A DNA stretch of 40,124 nt from Asaia bogorensis (GCA_945905835.1 CAMDQJ010000025.1:1-40124); one strand, 5' to 3'. Counted from the first letter of the stretch, positions 8,151 to 16,719 are shown. Program-made: numbers and translations. The notes: a model not told the origin generated them from the sequence alone.

Positions 8151-9121
8151 GGATCCTGGAGGCGGCCGAGATCGATGCCGCGCTCGATGACCTGGCGCTG
8201 ATCGACCGGCTCGATGCGCTGTTCCGCGCCGGCTGCGAGATGCCGACGCGACACCATCATCCCATCAAGTCGCCGCTCGGTGCTGGCTCGGCCGACGCCG
8301 TGCTGCTGTTGATGCCCGCGTGGACTAGCGGTCCGACTGGCCGCATTGGCGTAAAAATCGTCACGGTCTTTCCCGACAACGGCAAGCGGTCGCTGCCCGC
8401 CATCTTCGGCCAGTACATGCTGCTGGACGGCGCCACCGGCCAGACCATTGCCCTGCTCGACGGTGCGATGCTTACCAAGCGGCGCACCGCCTGCGCCTCG
8501 GGCCTGGCCTCGCGCTACCTGTCGCGGCCTGACTCGGCGAAGCTGCTGATGATCGGCACCGGCGCGCTGGCGCCGCACCTCATTCGCGTCCACGCCAAGG
8601 TCCGGCCAATCCGCGAGGTCGCGATCTGGGGCCGCACGCCGACCCACGCCCAAACCCTGGCCGAGGATCTTGCCAAATCGTTGCCCCAGGCCCTCGGCCG
8701 GCCGATCGCCGTCCGTGCCGTCACCGACCGTGCCCGGGCGGTGGCCGACGCCGACATCGTCTCCTGCGCCACGCTGTCGAAGGTCCCGCTGGTCGAGGGC
8801 GCCTGGTTGGGCGAGGGCCAGCATCTCGACCTGGTCGGTGCCTACACGCCGCAAATGCGCGAAAGCGACGGCAAGGCGGCGTGGCGGGCCCGTATCTTCG
8901 TCGACACGCGCGCCGGCGCCCTCAAGGAGGGCGGCGACGTTGTCCAGGCGCTGGCCAACGGCACCATCGACGAGGACGACATCCTGGCCGATCTCTACGA
9001 TCTGGCGCGCGGCACGCATGGCGGCCGGCTGGCCGGCGATGACGCCACCATCACCCTCTTCAAGTCGGTTGGCGCCGCCCTGGAAGACCTCGCGGCGGCC
9101 CAACTGGCGGTTGGCGACTGA
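8147..9121 (+). CDS. Ornithine cyclodeaminase / mu-crystallin family protein
   Basis: This family includes ornithine cyclodeaminase, ketimine and pyrroline-2-carboxylate reductases and alanine dehydrogenase-like enzymes, all NAD(P)-dependent. The TTG at 8147 overlaps the stop of the LapA-type gene and gives 324 residues, the usual length; an ATG start would trim the conserved N-terminus. Family features are HHHPIKSPLG near residue 40, GVKIVTVFPDNG (about 65), the LDGAMLTKRRTACASGLASRYL segment, the Rossmann motif MIGTGALAPHLIRVH (about 136-150), and DTRAGALKEGGDV near 255. The exact substrate cannot be told from the sequence. It closes the ihfB-lapA operon; a terminator-like hairpin follows at 9223. 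Confidence 0.85.
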   Translation: MRILEAAEIDAALDDLALIDRLDALFRAGCEMPTRHHHPIKSPLGAGSADAVLLLMPAWTSGPTGRIGVKIVTVFPDNGKRSLPAIFGQYMLLDGATGQTIALLDGAMLTKRRTACASGLASRYLSRPDSAKLLMIGTGALAPHLIRVHAKVRPIREVAIWGRTPTHAQTLAEDLAKSLPQALGRPIAVRAVTDRARAVADADIVSCATLSKVPLVEGAWLGEGQHLDLVGAYTPQMRESDGKAAWRARIFVDTRAGALKEGGDVVQALANGTIDEDDILADLYDLARGTHGGRLAGDDATITLFKSVGAALEDLAAAQLAVGD

Positions 9122-9180
9122 GCGGCAAAAAGCGCAATCCGACCGCAAATACCATGGGTTGAGCGACTCTCCGCTGGCGC

Positions 9181-9209
9181 GGAAACAATGTCACGGTTAC
9201 TTTGTTTCC
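9181..9209. repeat. Inverted repeat, possible operator
   Basis: GGAAACAA (9181-9188) and TTGTTTCC (9202-9209) are perfect arms 13 bp apart, in an AT-rich spacer just ahead of the small exported-protein gene at 9275. It has the look of a protein-binding site for a dimeric regulator, but no regulator can be named. Confidence 0.35.
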
Positions 9210-9222
9210 ATTGTTGCTTAGG

Positions 9223-9255
9223 GGACCGCCTCGGGAAGCGGTCCATTCATTTTTG
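9223..9255 (+). terminator. Probable intrinsic terminator after the ihfB operon
   Basis: GGACCGC (9223-9229) pairs perfectly with GCGGTCC (9238-9244) around an 8-nt loop, followed by ATTCATTTTTG. It could end the ihfB-lapA-cyclodeaminase transcript. It stands about 20 bp before the RBS of the next gene, so it could instead act in that gene's leader. Confidence 0.55.
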
Positions 9256-9274
9256 TCCCATTGGGGGGGACGTC

Positions 9275-9706
9275 ATGATTTTGTCGCGTTGCCGGCTCGT
9301 GGGTGGGCTGGCCGGATTTTTAGTGCTGGGAGCGCCGTTGCTGGCGCGTGCCCAGGCGCCTGCACTGTCCTTCATCTTTGTCGAGGCCGACGATCGCGAG
9401 CCGTGCAAGCGCTGGCACAGCAACGAGGGCCACTGGTGGAAGAACTCGGCGGAGTTTAGCCGCGTCAACACGGTTTTCATCCGCTCGCCGCGCATCCACC
9501 AGGCCTTTACCGACCTCTATTGGCCGCCGCAGCTGCGCAAGTATCGCGACACTCCCGACCTCCAGCGCGCGACGCCGGGCTACATCGTGGTGCGCGACGA
9601 CCAAGTCGTGCTGACCGCGGTCGGCTATACGGCCTGGCGCAAGAAGGTCTATCCGGCGCTGCGTGAAATGGTGGCCTCGGCCGACGGGCAGTTCAAGCCG
9701 GCCTAG
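9275..9706 (+). CDS. Exported thioredoxin-fold-like protein with one cysteine
   Basis: This 143-residue protein has a clear signal peptide: a basic start, a hydrophobic core (LVGGLAGFLVLGAPLLA) and ARAQA with likely cleavage after residue 28. The ATG at 9275 follows a GGGGGGGA ribosome site. The mature part starts with a strand LSFIFVEADDREPCKRWH, where Cys44 sits in the place of a thioredoxin active site but without a second cysteine. Further on, RATPGYIVVRDDQVV resembles the cis-Pro strand of thioredoxin folds, and GYTAWRKKVYPALREMV forms a last helix. So it is probably a periplasmic thioredoxin-like protein that lacks dithiol activity. The fold call is by eye. Its end overlaps the convergent CoA-transferase gene by 14 bp. 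Confidence 0.65.
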   Translation: MILSRCRLVGGLAGFLVLGAPLLARAQAPALSFIFVEADDREPCKRWHSNEGHWWKNSAEFSRVNTVFIRSPRIHQAFTDLYWPPQLRKYRDTPDLQRATPGYIVVRDDQVVLTAVGYTAWRKKVYPALREMVASADGQFKPA

Positions 9707-10904
9707 CCGGCTCGATCATCGCCCCCGCCTTTTTCAGCGCCTCGATCTCCGCCGCACTCACACCGGCTTCCGCCAGCACCGCGCGTGAATCGGCGCCCAT
9801 CAGCGGCGCCATGGTGCGGATTTCCGGCGGCGTCTTGCTCATGCGCATCGGCGGCTCGACCATCATGATCTCGCCTTCGGTCGGATGCGGGTACTTCTTG
9901 AAGAGCTTCCGCCAGATCAGGTGCGGGTCCTCGAACAGGTCGGCGGGACTGTTGACCGGCGCATTGGGGATCTCGCCCGCGTCCAGAAGCCTGACCCATT
10001 CCGCCGTGGTGCGGCTGGGCGCCAAGGCCTCGACCATGGCGTACATGTCGGCGATGTGCATCGAGCGGGCATTGACGGTGGCGTAGCGCGGGTCCTTCAA
10101 AACCTCGGGCCGGCCGACGATCTCGAAGAAGTTGTGCCAGTGCTTGTCGTTGTAGGGCAGGATCGCCATCCAGCCGTCGAGCGTGCGGAAGGGTTTTCGC
10201 GTCTTGGCCATCAGGCGGCTGTAACCCACCGTGCCCTCGTCGCTGAAGGTGCGCTCCCACAGATGCTCGACCATCAGCCAGGCGGCCATGGTCTCGAACA
10301 TCGGCACCTCGACGAACTGGCCCTCGCCGGTGCGCTGGCGGTGCATCAGCGCCGAGAGCGTCGAGAAGGCGAAGGTGAGGCCCACCGTCTTGTCGGCGAT
10401 GATGGTCGGCGGATATTTCGGGATGTCGTCGCCGGCCGCGCGGCCCATCAGGTCGGCGATACCGAAGCGGGCCTGGATGGCATCGTCATAGGCCGGCAAT
10501 TTTCCATAAGGTCCGTCGGCCGAGAAGCCGTAGGCGCCAACATAGACGATGTCGGGTTTCACCTTGCGGATCGCCTCGTAGCCCAGTCCCAGCCCCTCGA
10601 TCGCCTGCGGGCGGAAGGCATGGACGAAAGCGTCGGCACGGGCCACGACCTTGAGCAGGGCAGCCTTGGCCGCCGGATTCTTGAGGTCGAGGCAGAGCGA
10701 GCGCTTGTTGCGATTTACGTAAAGGTAAGTCGGGCCCATGCCGGGCGTCTTGGCCGGCTTGCCGATATGGCGCACCAGATCGCCCTCCGGCGCCTCGACC
10801 TTGATGATCTCTGCGCCCTGATCGGCCAGCAGCATGGTGCCGTAGGGGCCGAGGATGATGTTGGTGAGGTCGACGATCCTGATGCCGCTCAGCGCGCCGG
10901 ACAT
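9693..10904 (-). CDS. CaiB/BaiF (class III) CoA-transferase
   Basis: Class III CoA-transferases move CoA between carboxylic acids through an aspartyl-CoA intermediate. The start at 10904 has GGA eight bases upstream and yields a typical N-terminus, MSGALSGIRIVDLT. The 403-residue protein shows LGPYGTMLLADQGAEIIKVEAPEGD (18-42), NRNKRSLCLDLK (64-75) and LPAYDDAIQARFG (136-148), in which Asp140 is the likely catalytic aspartate. The C-terminal ERTF...GWMAILPYNDKHW and NAPVNSPADLFEDPH segments are family-typical. The acid it activates is unknown. It is divergent from the MarR gene at 11205 across a 300-bp spacer that contains an inverted repeat, so that MarR protein may control it. Confidence 0.92.
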   Translation of the reverse strand: MSGALSGIRIVDLTNIILGPYGTMLLADQGAEIIKVEAPEGDLVRHIGKPAKTPGMGPTYLYVNRNKRSLCLDLKNPAAKAALLKVVARADAFVHAFRPQAIEGLGLGYEAIRKVKPDIVYVGAYGFSADGPYGKLPAYDDAIQARFGIADLMGRAAGDDIPKYPPTIIADKTVGLTFAFSTLSALMHRQRTGEGQFVEVPMFETMAAWLMVEHLWERTFSDEGTVGYSRLMAKTRKPFRTLDGWMAILPYNDKHWHNFFEIVGRPEVLKDPRYATVNARSMHIADMYAMVEALAPSRTTAEWVRLLDAGEIPNAPVNSPADLFEDPHLIWRKLFKKYPHPTEGEIMMVEPPMRMSKTPPEIRTMAPLMGADSRAVLAEAGVSAAEIEALKKAGAMIEPARPA

Positions 10905-11068
10905 GATGTGCATTCCTTGTCGGGGGAGTGCGGCGAGACTGCCACCGCGCGCACCGCGCGTCACGGACAGGAAAAATCGGGCACAGATATTTCCGGAACC
11001 ATTCTGGGTCGGCGGGCGATATCGTTGCGCACCACCGTGCTGTCGCGCATAAGTCAAGAGGGGTCTTT

Positions 11069-11087
11069 CACCTCCAACATTGAGGTG
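11069..11087. promoter_or_regulatory. Inverted repeat, possible MarR operator
   Basis: CACCTC (11069-11074) and GAGGTG (11082-11087) are perfect arms around an AT-rich 7-bp centre, 19 bp in all, matching the size of many MarR sites. It lies in the 300-bp spacer (10905-11204) between the divergent CoA-transferase and MarR genes, about 165 bp from the first and 120 bp from the second. A TTGACT on the minus strand just inside (about 11050-11055) could be a -35 element, but no convincing -10 goes with it. I see no gene in this spacer. Confidence 0.4.
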
Positions 11088-11204
11088 TAATGAAACCGTT
11101 GTGCGACGCGCGCGACAGGTGTAGCCAAGACAAGTTCGACGTGCGTGGGTACGTAGAGCGGTGTCAAATTCAGCGGCGGCAGAAAAATATCAAGGCGGGG
11201 GGCA

Positions 11205-11678
11205 ATGCCGAGCAGCGTCGCAAAAAAACAAGCTGAACCAAGGACCGCTGTCTCACCGGCGCCGCTGCCCTACAAGATCGAAGAACAGGTCGGCTATCTG
11301 CTGCGGCGCGCCTATCAGCGCGCCAGCGCGATCTTCCAGGTCACCATCGGCGATCCCAACATCACGCCGACGCAGTACTCCAGCATGGCGAAGCTGAACG
11401 AGTACCACGAGTTGTCGCAGAACCATCTCGGCCGGCTGGTCGGCATGGACAAGGCGACGATGCAGGGCGTGGTGCGCCGGCTGAAGGATCGCGGCCTCGT
11501 CGATTCGCGGCCCGATCCCGGCGACGCGCGCCGCACGCTGCTCAGCCTGACCACCGAAGGCCAGCGCTCGGTCAACAAGCTCCTGATGAATGGCCCCGCC
11601 GTCTCGCGCGAGACGTTGAAGCCGCTCAGCGCCGAAGAACAGCGCCGCCTGTTCGAGCTGTTGGCCAAGCTCTCTTAG
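11205..11678 (+). CDS. MarR-family transcriptional regulator
   Basis: This 157-residue protein has the winged-helix MarR layout: an N-terminal dimer helix (YKIEEQVGYLLRRAYQRASAIF), the ITPTQYSSMAKLNEYHELSQNHLGRLVGMDKATMQGVVRRLKDRGLV helix-turn-helix (about 55-100), and the wing SRPDPGDARRTLLSLTTEG (about 101-119). The ATG at 11205 follows AAGGCGGGG. The protein precedes the molybdenum hydroxylase operon by 57 bp on the same strand and is divergent from a CoA-transferase gene, so it is the best local candidate to control one or both. MarR proteins usually bind small aromatic acids, which would suit an aromatic catabolic locus; the ligand here is unknown. Confidence 0.92.
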   Translation: MPSSVAKKQAEPRTAVSPAPLPYKIEEQVGYLLRRAYQRASAIFQVTIGDPNITPTQYSSMAKLNEYHELSQNHLGRLVGMDKATMQGVVRRLKDRGLVDSRPDPGDARRTLLSLTTEGQRSVNKLLMNGPAVSRETLKPLSAEEQRRLFELLAKLS

Positions 11679-11735
11679 TCGTCGACTCCGTTTGACTCCC
11701 GCGAGGCGTCTGGCCATCGTGCGTGTACGAACGAT

Positions 11736-12566
11736 ATGGGTGATTACCTTCGTCCGCATCGCCTGAAAGAGGCGCTAAAAGCCCTCGCCCGCCCACTCAC
11801 CGTGCTGGCTGGCGGCACCGATTTCTATCCGGCGCGCGTCGGACGGTCGATCGACGAGGACGTGCTCGATATCACCGGCATCGTCGAGCTGCGCGGCATC
11901 ACCGCCGGCCCGGACGGCTGGCGCATCGGCGCCACCACCACCTGGAGCGAACTTTTAGAGGCCGATCTGCCGCGCCTGTTCGACGGGCTGAAGCAGGCGG
12001 CGCGCGAGGTCGGCGGCCGCCAGATCCAGAACGCCGGCACCATCGCCGGCAACCTGTGCAACGCCTCGCCCGCCGCCGACGGCGTGCCGGGACTTCTGGC
12101 GCTCGACGCCGAGATCGAGCTGGCCGGCCGCGCCGGCAGCCGCCGGGTGGCGCTTGCCGAGTTCATCACCGGCAACCGCCGCACCACGTTGGCGCCAGGC
12201 GAGCTGGTCGTCGCCATCCACGTCCCGCGACCGGTCCATCCCGCCCACAGCGCTTTCCTGAAACTGGGCGCGCGTCGGTATCTCGTTATTTCCATCGTCA
12301 TGGCCGCGGCGACGATCGAGATCGCGGACGGCAAGGTCGCCCGCGCCCGCGTCGCGGTCGGCGCCTGCTCGGCCGTGGCCAGGCGTCTGCCGTTGCTCGA
12401 AGCGGCGCTGGCCGGCGCGCCGGTCGGCCCGGACCTTGGCAATCTTGTCCATCCCGGCCATATCGGCGGTCTCAGTCCGATCGACGATGTGCGCGGCAGT
12501 GCGGCCTACCGCAACGAGGCGGCCATGGTCGTGCTGCGCCGCCTGCTGGCAGGGTTTTCGCCATGA
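11736..12566 (+). CDS. Molybdenum hydroxylase, FAD-binding subunit (CoxM/XdhB type)
   Basis: This 276-residue subunit would carry FAD and pass electrons from the Fe-S clusters to an acceptor. It has the vanillyl-alcohol-oxidase-type FAD fold of the xanthine dehydrogenase medium chain: VLAGGTDFYP at 23-32 and QNAGTIAGNLCNASPAAD at 98-115, both expected to touch FAD. The CO dehydrogenase FAD-binding C-terminal domain follows, with FLKLGARRYLVISIVMAAA at about 180-200. The stop overlaps the start of the fused Fe-S/Mo subunit (ATGA), so the two proteins are probably made in equal amounts. Related enzymes hydroxylate purines, nicotinate, quinolines and aldehydes; this subunit does not reveal the substrate. 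Confidence 0.93.
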   Translation: MGDYLRPHRLKEALKALARPLTVLAGGTDFYPARVGRSIDEDVLDITGIVELRGITAGPDGWRIGATTTWSELLEADLPRLFDGLKQAAREVGGRQIQNAGTIAGNLCNASPAADGVPGLLALDAEIELAGRAGSRRVALAEFITGNRRTTLAPGELVVAIHVPRPVHPAHSAFLKLGARRYLVISIVMAAATIEIADGKVARARVAVGACSAVARRLPLLEAALAGAPVGPDLGNLVHPGHIGGLSPIDDVRGSAAYRNEAAMVVLRRLLAGFSP

Positions 12567-15280
12567 AGGTGGCCTTCACCCTCAATGGCGCCGCAGCCGA
12601 CTGGAGCGGCCCGCCGGCCACGCGGCTGGCGGCGGCGCTGCGCGACGGGCTCGGTCTCACCGGCACCAAGGTCGGCTGCGATGCCGGCGATTGCGGTGCC
12701 TGCACCGTGCTTTTGGACGGCAAGCAGGTATGCAGTTGCCTCCTCGCCGTGGCCCAGGTCGAGGGCCGCACGGTCGAGACCGTCGAAGGCCTCGCCAACG
12801 GCTGTCTGTCTCGCCTGCAGGAATCCTTTTTGCAGCATGGCGCGGCCCAATGCGGCATCTGCACACCCGGCATGCTGATGGCGGCCGAGGAATTGTTGCG
12901 GCGGTCGGCCAGGCCCGCCCCGGCACCTACTAGGGCCGAGGTCGAGGACGCGCTAGGCGGCGTGCTCTGCCGCTGCACCGGCTACAGCAAGATCGTCGAT
13001 GCCGTGATGGCCGCCGCCGCGCCGGCCGTTGCCATCGTGGCGGCATCGGGCGCGGCGGTCGGCGCGCGCATCATCAGGGTCGACGGCCATGCCAAGGTCA
13101 CGGGTAGCGATCGCTTCGGTGCCGATTCGGTGCCGGCCGACGCGCTGTGGATCCGCGTCGTGCGCTCGCCGCATGCCCGCGCCCGTTTCGAGCTGGGCGA
13201 TCTTTTGCCGCTGCAAAAGCGCCTGACCGCCATCCTCACGGCGGCCGACGTGCCCTTCAACGGCTACGGCATCTATCCCGACATCAAGGACCAGCCGGTG
13301 CTGGCCGATGGCCTGGTGCGCTACCGCGGCGAGGCGGTGCTGGCGCTTCTAGGCGAGCGCGACACGGTGCTTTCGGTACGCGACCAGGAATTGCCGATCC
13401 GCTGGACCGTCGAGCGGCCCTTGTTCGGCATCGATGCTGCGACGGCCAGGGACGCAGCCCTGGTTCAGGCCGACAAGCCGGGCAATCTGCTGCTGAACGG
13501 CGGCGTGACGCGAGGCGATGCCGAGCGGATCTTCGCGCAATGCGCGGCGGTGGCCGAAGGCGTCTTCGAGACCGCTTTTGTCGAGCACGCCTATATCGAG
13601 CCCGAAGCCGGCTGGGCGCGGCGCGTCGGCGACCGCATCGAAATCCACGCCTCGACCCAGACGCCTTACATGGACCGCGACGAGGTCGCGAGCGTGATGC
13701 GCCTGCGGCCCGACCAGATCCGCATCGTGCCGACGGCTTGCGGCGGCGGCTTCGGCGGCAAGCTCGATCTTTCGGTCCAGCCGCTGATCGCGTTGGCGAC
13801 CTGGAAGTTCGGCCGGCCGGCCGCGCTGGTCTACACGCGGCCCGAAAGCATGGCGGCCTCGACCAAGCGCCACCCCGCGCGCGTCACCGCCAAATTCGGC
13901 TGCGATGCAGCCGGCAAGCTTCTGGCCTGCGACGTCACGGCCACCTTCGACACCGGCGCCTATGCCTCGTGGGGGCCGACCGTCGCCAACCGCGTGCCGG
14001 TCCATGCCATGGGTCCTTATGCCGTGCCCAACGTGCGGACCTGGGGCGAGGCGTTCTTCACCAACGGTCCGCCCGCCGGCGCCTTTCGCGGCTTCGGCGT
14101 GCCGCAGGCCGCCATCGCCCATGAGGCGATGATGGACGAACTCGCCGACACACTCGCCATCGACCGACTGGAGTTTCGCGTGCGCAATGCCCTGCGCGCC
14201 GGAGACACCACGGCGACGGGGCAGAAGCTCGAGCACTCGGCGGGGCTGGTTGCCTGCCTCGAAGCGCTGCGGCCGCACTGGAAGCGCGCACATGCGGACG
14301 CGGCTTCGTTCAACGGGACCCGCGGCACCATGCGCCGCGGCGTCGGTGTCGGCTGCATGTGGTACGGCATCGGCAACACCTCGATGTCGAACCCCTCGAC
14401 CATGCGCGTCGGGTTCGGCAAGGACGGCGCGCTCACGCTCTACAGCGGCGCGGTCGATATCGGGCAGGGCAGCAATACCGTGATGATGCAGATCGCCGCC
14501 GATGCGCTTGGCCTGCCGCTGGCGCAGTTCCGGCTGGTGGCCGGCGACACCGACCTGACGGCCGATGCCGGCAAGAGCTCGGCCTCGCGCCAGACCTTCG
14601 TGTCGGGCAAGGCGGCCGAGCTGGCCGGCCTCGACCTGCGGCGGCAGATCCTGCGACTGGCCAATGCCGGCCCCGGGGCGACGCTGGCGCTCGAGGGGAC
14701 CGCTCTCACGGTGCGCGATGGCGGCACGGTGCGCCGGCTTGATCTCAGCCTCACCGGGCCGCTGATGGGCGAGGGCACCTTCGATCCGCCGACAACGCCG
14801 CTCGATGCCCAGGGCCAGGGCGTGCCCTACGCGAGCTACGCCTTCGCCGCCCAGATGGCCGAGGTCGAGGTCGATATGGAGCTCGGCACAGTGAAGGTCT
14901 TGCGCATGGTGGCCGCCCACGACGTCGGCCGGGCGATCAATCCCACCCTGGTCGAGGGCCAGATCGAAGGCGGCATCGCCCAGGGGCTCGGCCTCGCGCT
15001 GATGGAAGAGTACCTGCCGGGCCGCACCGAGAATTTGCACGACTACCTGATCCCGACCGTCGGTGACATGCCGCGGATCGAATGCATCCTGATCGAGGAT
15101 CGTGAGCCGCTGGGCCCGTCCGGCGCCAAGGGTGTCGGCGAGCCCGGCCTGGTGCCGACCGCGCCGGCGATCCTGGGCGCCGTACATCACGCCACCGGCG
15201 TGCGGGCGAGGCGGGTTCCGCTGTTGCCGCACCGCCTGCGCGAGGCCATCGTCGCCCTCCACAAGGGGACCGCAGCATGA
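12563..15280 (+). CDS. Molybdenum hydroxylase, fused [2Fe-2S] and molybdopterin subunit
   Basis: This 905-residue protein joins two parts that are separate subunits in most bacterial Mo hydroxylases. Residues 1-160 hold a plant-type [2Fe-2S] site (C39, C44, C47, C59) and the second cluster (C97, C100, C136, C138), nearly the numbering of the one-chain Desulfovibrio aldehyde oxidoreductase. From about 168 the Mo-cofactor domains follow, with CGGGFGGKLD, PPAGAFRGFGVPQA, and GAKGVGEPG near the end, where the glutamate (about 860) is the expected catalytic base. The AFRGFG loop is of the xanthine-dehydrogenase rather than the CO-dehydrogenase type. The true start is the ATG overlapping the FAD-subunit stop. 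A hydroxylated N-heterocycle is a likely product, inferred from the reductase gene next door. Confidence 0.94.
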   Translation: MKVAFTLNGAAADWSGPPATRLAAALRDGLGLTGTKVGCDAGDCGACTVLLDGKQVCSCLLAVAQVEGRTVETVEGLANGCLSRLQESFLQHGAAQCGICTPGMLMAAEELLRRSARPAPAPTRAEVEDALGGVLCRCTGYSKIVDAVMAAAAPAVAIVAASGAAVGARIIRVDGHAKVTGSDRFGADSVPADALWIRVVRSPHARARFELGDLLPLQKRLTAILTAADVPFNGYGIYPDIKDQPVLADGLVRYRGEAVLALLGERDTVLSVRDQELPIRWTVERPLFGIDAATARDAALVQADKPGNLLLNGGVTRGDAERIFAQCAAVAEGVFETAFVEHAYIEPEAGWARRVGDRIEIHASTQTPYMDRDEVASVMRLRPDQIRIVPTACGGGFGGKLDLSVQPLIALATWKFGRPAALVYTRPESMAASTKRHPARVTAKFGCDAAGKLLACDVTATFDTGAYASWGPTVANRVPVHAMGPYAVPNVRTWGEAFFTNGPPAGAFRGFGVPQAAIAHEAMMDELADTLAIDRLEFRVRNALRAGDTTATGQKLEHSAGLVACLEALRPHWKRAHADAASFNGTRGTMRRGVGVGCMWYGIGNTSMSNPSTMRVGFGKDGALTLYSGAVDIGQGSNTVMMQIAADALGLPLAQFRLVAGDTDLTADAGKSSASRQTFVSGKAAELAGLDLRRQILRLANAGPGATLALEGTALTVRDGGTVRRLDLSLTGPLMGEGTFDPPTTPLDAQGQGVPYASYAFAAQMAEVEVDMELGTVKVLRMVAAHDVGRAINPTLVEGQIEGGIAQGLGLALMEEYLPGRTENLHDYLIPTVGDMPRIECILIEDREPLGPSGAKGVGEPGLVPTAPAILGAVHHATGVRARRVPLLPHRLREAIVALHKGTAA

Positions 15281-16719
15281 GCGACGACATCTCGCTCTCG
15301 CAGGCCGAACGCGACGTCGGCATCGTGCGCTGCGACGCCTGCCCGGTGCTGTGCCGCATCCGCCCCGGCCGTCCCGGCGCCTGCGACCGCTATGCCAACG
15401 AAGGAGGCAAGCTGGTGCGCGTCGACGCGCTGGTGCTTTTGGCCAAGCCCAATCTCGCGCGCGTGGCCTTCATCGAGGGCAGTGCGGCGTGGCGCGGCGA
15501 GCTCGGCAAGGGCGAGGGCGCGTTCGTCACCGGCATCGGCGCCACCACGACCTATCCCGACTACAAGCCGGCGCCCTTCATCGTCTCGTCCAAGCACGAC
15601 GGCGTCGACATGGTCACGGTCGTGACCGAGGGCATCTTTTCGTACTGCGGTGTGAAGGTGAAAATCGACACCGACCGCTACCTCGGGCCCGAACAGGCGG
15701 CGGTGCGGGTGAAGGGCGAGGCGGTCGGCCACGTCACCACGGCCGAGTACGGCTCGCAGATGCTGTCGCTGGGCGGCGTCCATCACCTGACGGGCGGCAG
15801 CAAGAAAGAGGGCGTCGTCACCTGCGAGGCGCTGCTGGCGCTGTGCAACCGCGAGGCCGTCGAGCTCACGATCGACGGCGGGGCGACGGTGGTCGTGCAG
15901 TCGAACAAGGCGCCGATCGTCAACGGCACGGCCGAGGAGCGCATGCGCGTCGGCTGCGGCTCGGCCGCCATCGGCATGTTCGCGCCGCAATGGAAGGACC
16001 ATGTCGACGAGGTCATCGTGGTCGACGACCACATCACCGGCGTTTTAAGCGAGCACCAGGGTGGCGCCTTTCTCGACATGAAGCAGGCCGGTATCCGCGT
16101 GCGCGGCCGCCGCTCGACGCCGGGCCGCTATTTCCAGGTGGCCGAACCGGGGCTGGGCTGGGGTGGCACCGACGTCGCCGACCCGCTGCAGATCATCGAG
16201 AAGATCGACCCCAAGACGGCGTGGCCGGGCCTGCGGTTGCTGATGGTTTCGACCACCGGCGAGCATTCGGCGTGGTTCGAGCTCGACCAGGAACTGAAGC
16301 CGCAGCCCGCGCCCATGCCGGCACCGGTCCGCGCCGTCGTCGAGCGCATCGCCGAGAATTGCGAGCCCGCACTCTGCACCGTGCTGTTCATGGCCGGCGC
16401 CGGAGGCTCGCTGCGCGCCGGCGTCACGGAAAACCCTGTGCGGCTGACGCGCTCGGTGCGCGATACGCTGACCAAGGTGACGCTGGGTGGCACGCCTGCC
16501 TATGTCTGGCCGGGTGGCGGCATCACGCTGATGGTCGATGTCGCACGTATGCCGGAAAAATCCTTCGGCTACGTGCCGACGCCCGCCCTAGTCGCGCCTA
16601 TCGAGTTCACTCTGCGCGCCGACGATTACGCAGCGCTGGGCGGCTACGCCTCGCGCGCCGTTTCCCTCGAATCGGTGTTGCGCGACAACAAGGTGCGCGT
16701 CGACGAGGACGAGCGATGA
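15277..16719 (+). CDS. 6-hydroxynicotinate-reductase-like iron-sulfur protein
   Basis: I recognise this 480-residue protein as the family named after 6-hydroxynicotinate reductase, which in Eubacterium barkeri reduces the hydroxylated pyridine ring to 1,4,5,6-tetrahydro-6-oxonicotinate. Four cysteines near the start (C19, C22, C26, C36; C-x2-C-x3-C-x9-C) would bind an Fe-S cluster. Next come TGIGATTTYPDYKPAPF (85-101), TEGIFSYCGVKVKID (118-131), GCGSAAIGMF, and a C-terminal GGTPAYVWPGGGITLMVDV. It overlaps both neighbours by ATGA. As I recall, the E. barkeri enzyme also carries flavin, reported as covalently bound, which makes the UPF0280 (ApbE-like) gene downstream notable. The activity on nicotinate itself is not shown by the sequence; another heterocycle is equally possible. 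Confidence 0.75.
   Translation: MSDDISLSQAERDVGIVRCDACPVLCRIRPGRPGACDRYANEGGKLVRVDALVLLAKPNLARVAFIEGSAAWRGELGKGEGAFVTGIGATTTYPDYKPAPFIVSSKHDGVDMVTVVTEGIFSYCGVKVKIDTDRYLGPEQAAVRVKGEAVGHVTTAEYGSQMLSLGGVHHLTGGSKKEGVVTCEALLALCNREAVELTIDGGATVVVQSNKAPIVNGTAEERMRVGCGSAAIGMFAPQWKDHVDEVIVVDDHITGVLSEHQGGAFLDMKQAGIRVRGRRSTPGRYFQVAEPGLGWGGTDVADPLQIIEKIDPKTAWPGLRLLMVSTTGEHSAWFELDQELKPQPAPMPAPVRAVVERIAENCEPALCTVLFMAGAGGSLRAGVTENPVRLTRSVRDTLTKVTLGGTPAYVWPGGGITLMVDVARMPEKSFGYVPTPALVAPIEFTLRADDYAALGGYASRAVSLESVLRDNKVRVDEDER

Noticed and set aside
12056-12562. Upstream extension of the fused Fe-S/Mo subunit frame by about 169 codons
   Set aside because: It overlaps the FAD-subunit gene in another frame and is Arg/Pro/Gly-rich low-quality sequence; the ATG at 12563 with ATGA overlap gives a normal [2Fe-2S] N-terminus.
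13349-15262. 637-codon frame antisense to the molybdopterin subunit
   Set aside because: It shows no domain, and the plus-strand gene carries all cofactor motifs.
15102-16715. Upstream extension of the UPF0280 frame through the reductase gene
   Set aside because: It is an Arg-rich shadow of the reductase; the real start is the ATG overlapping the reductase stop.
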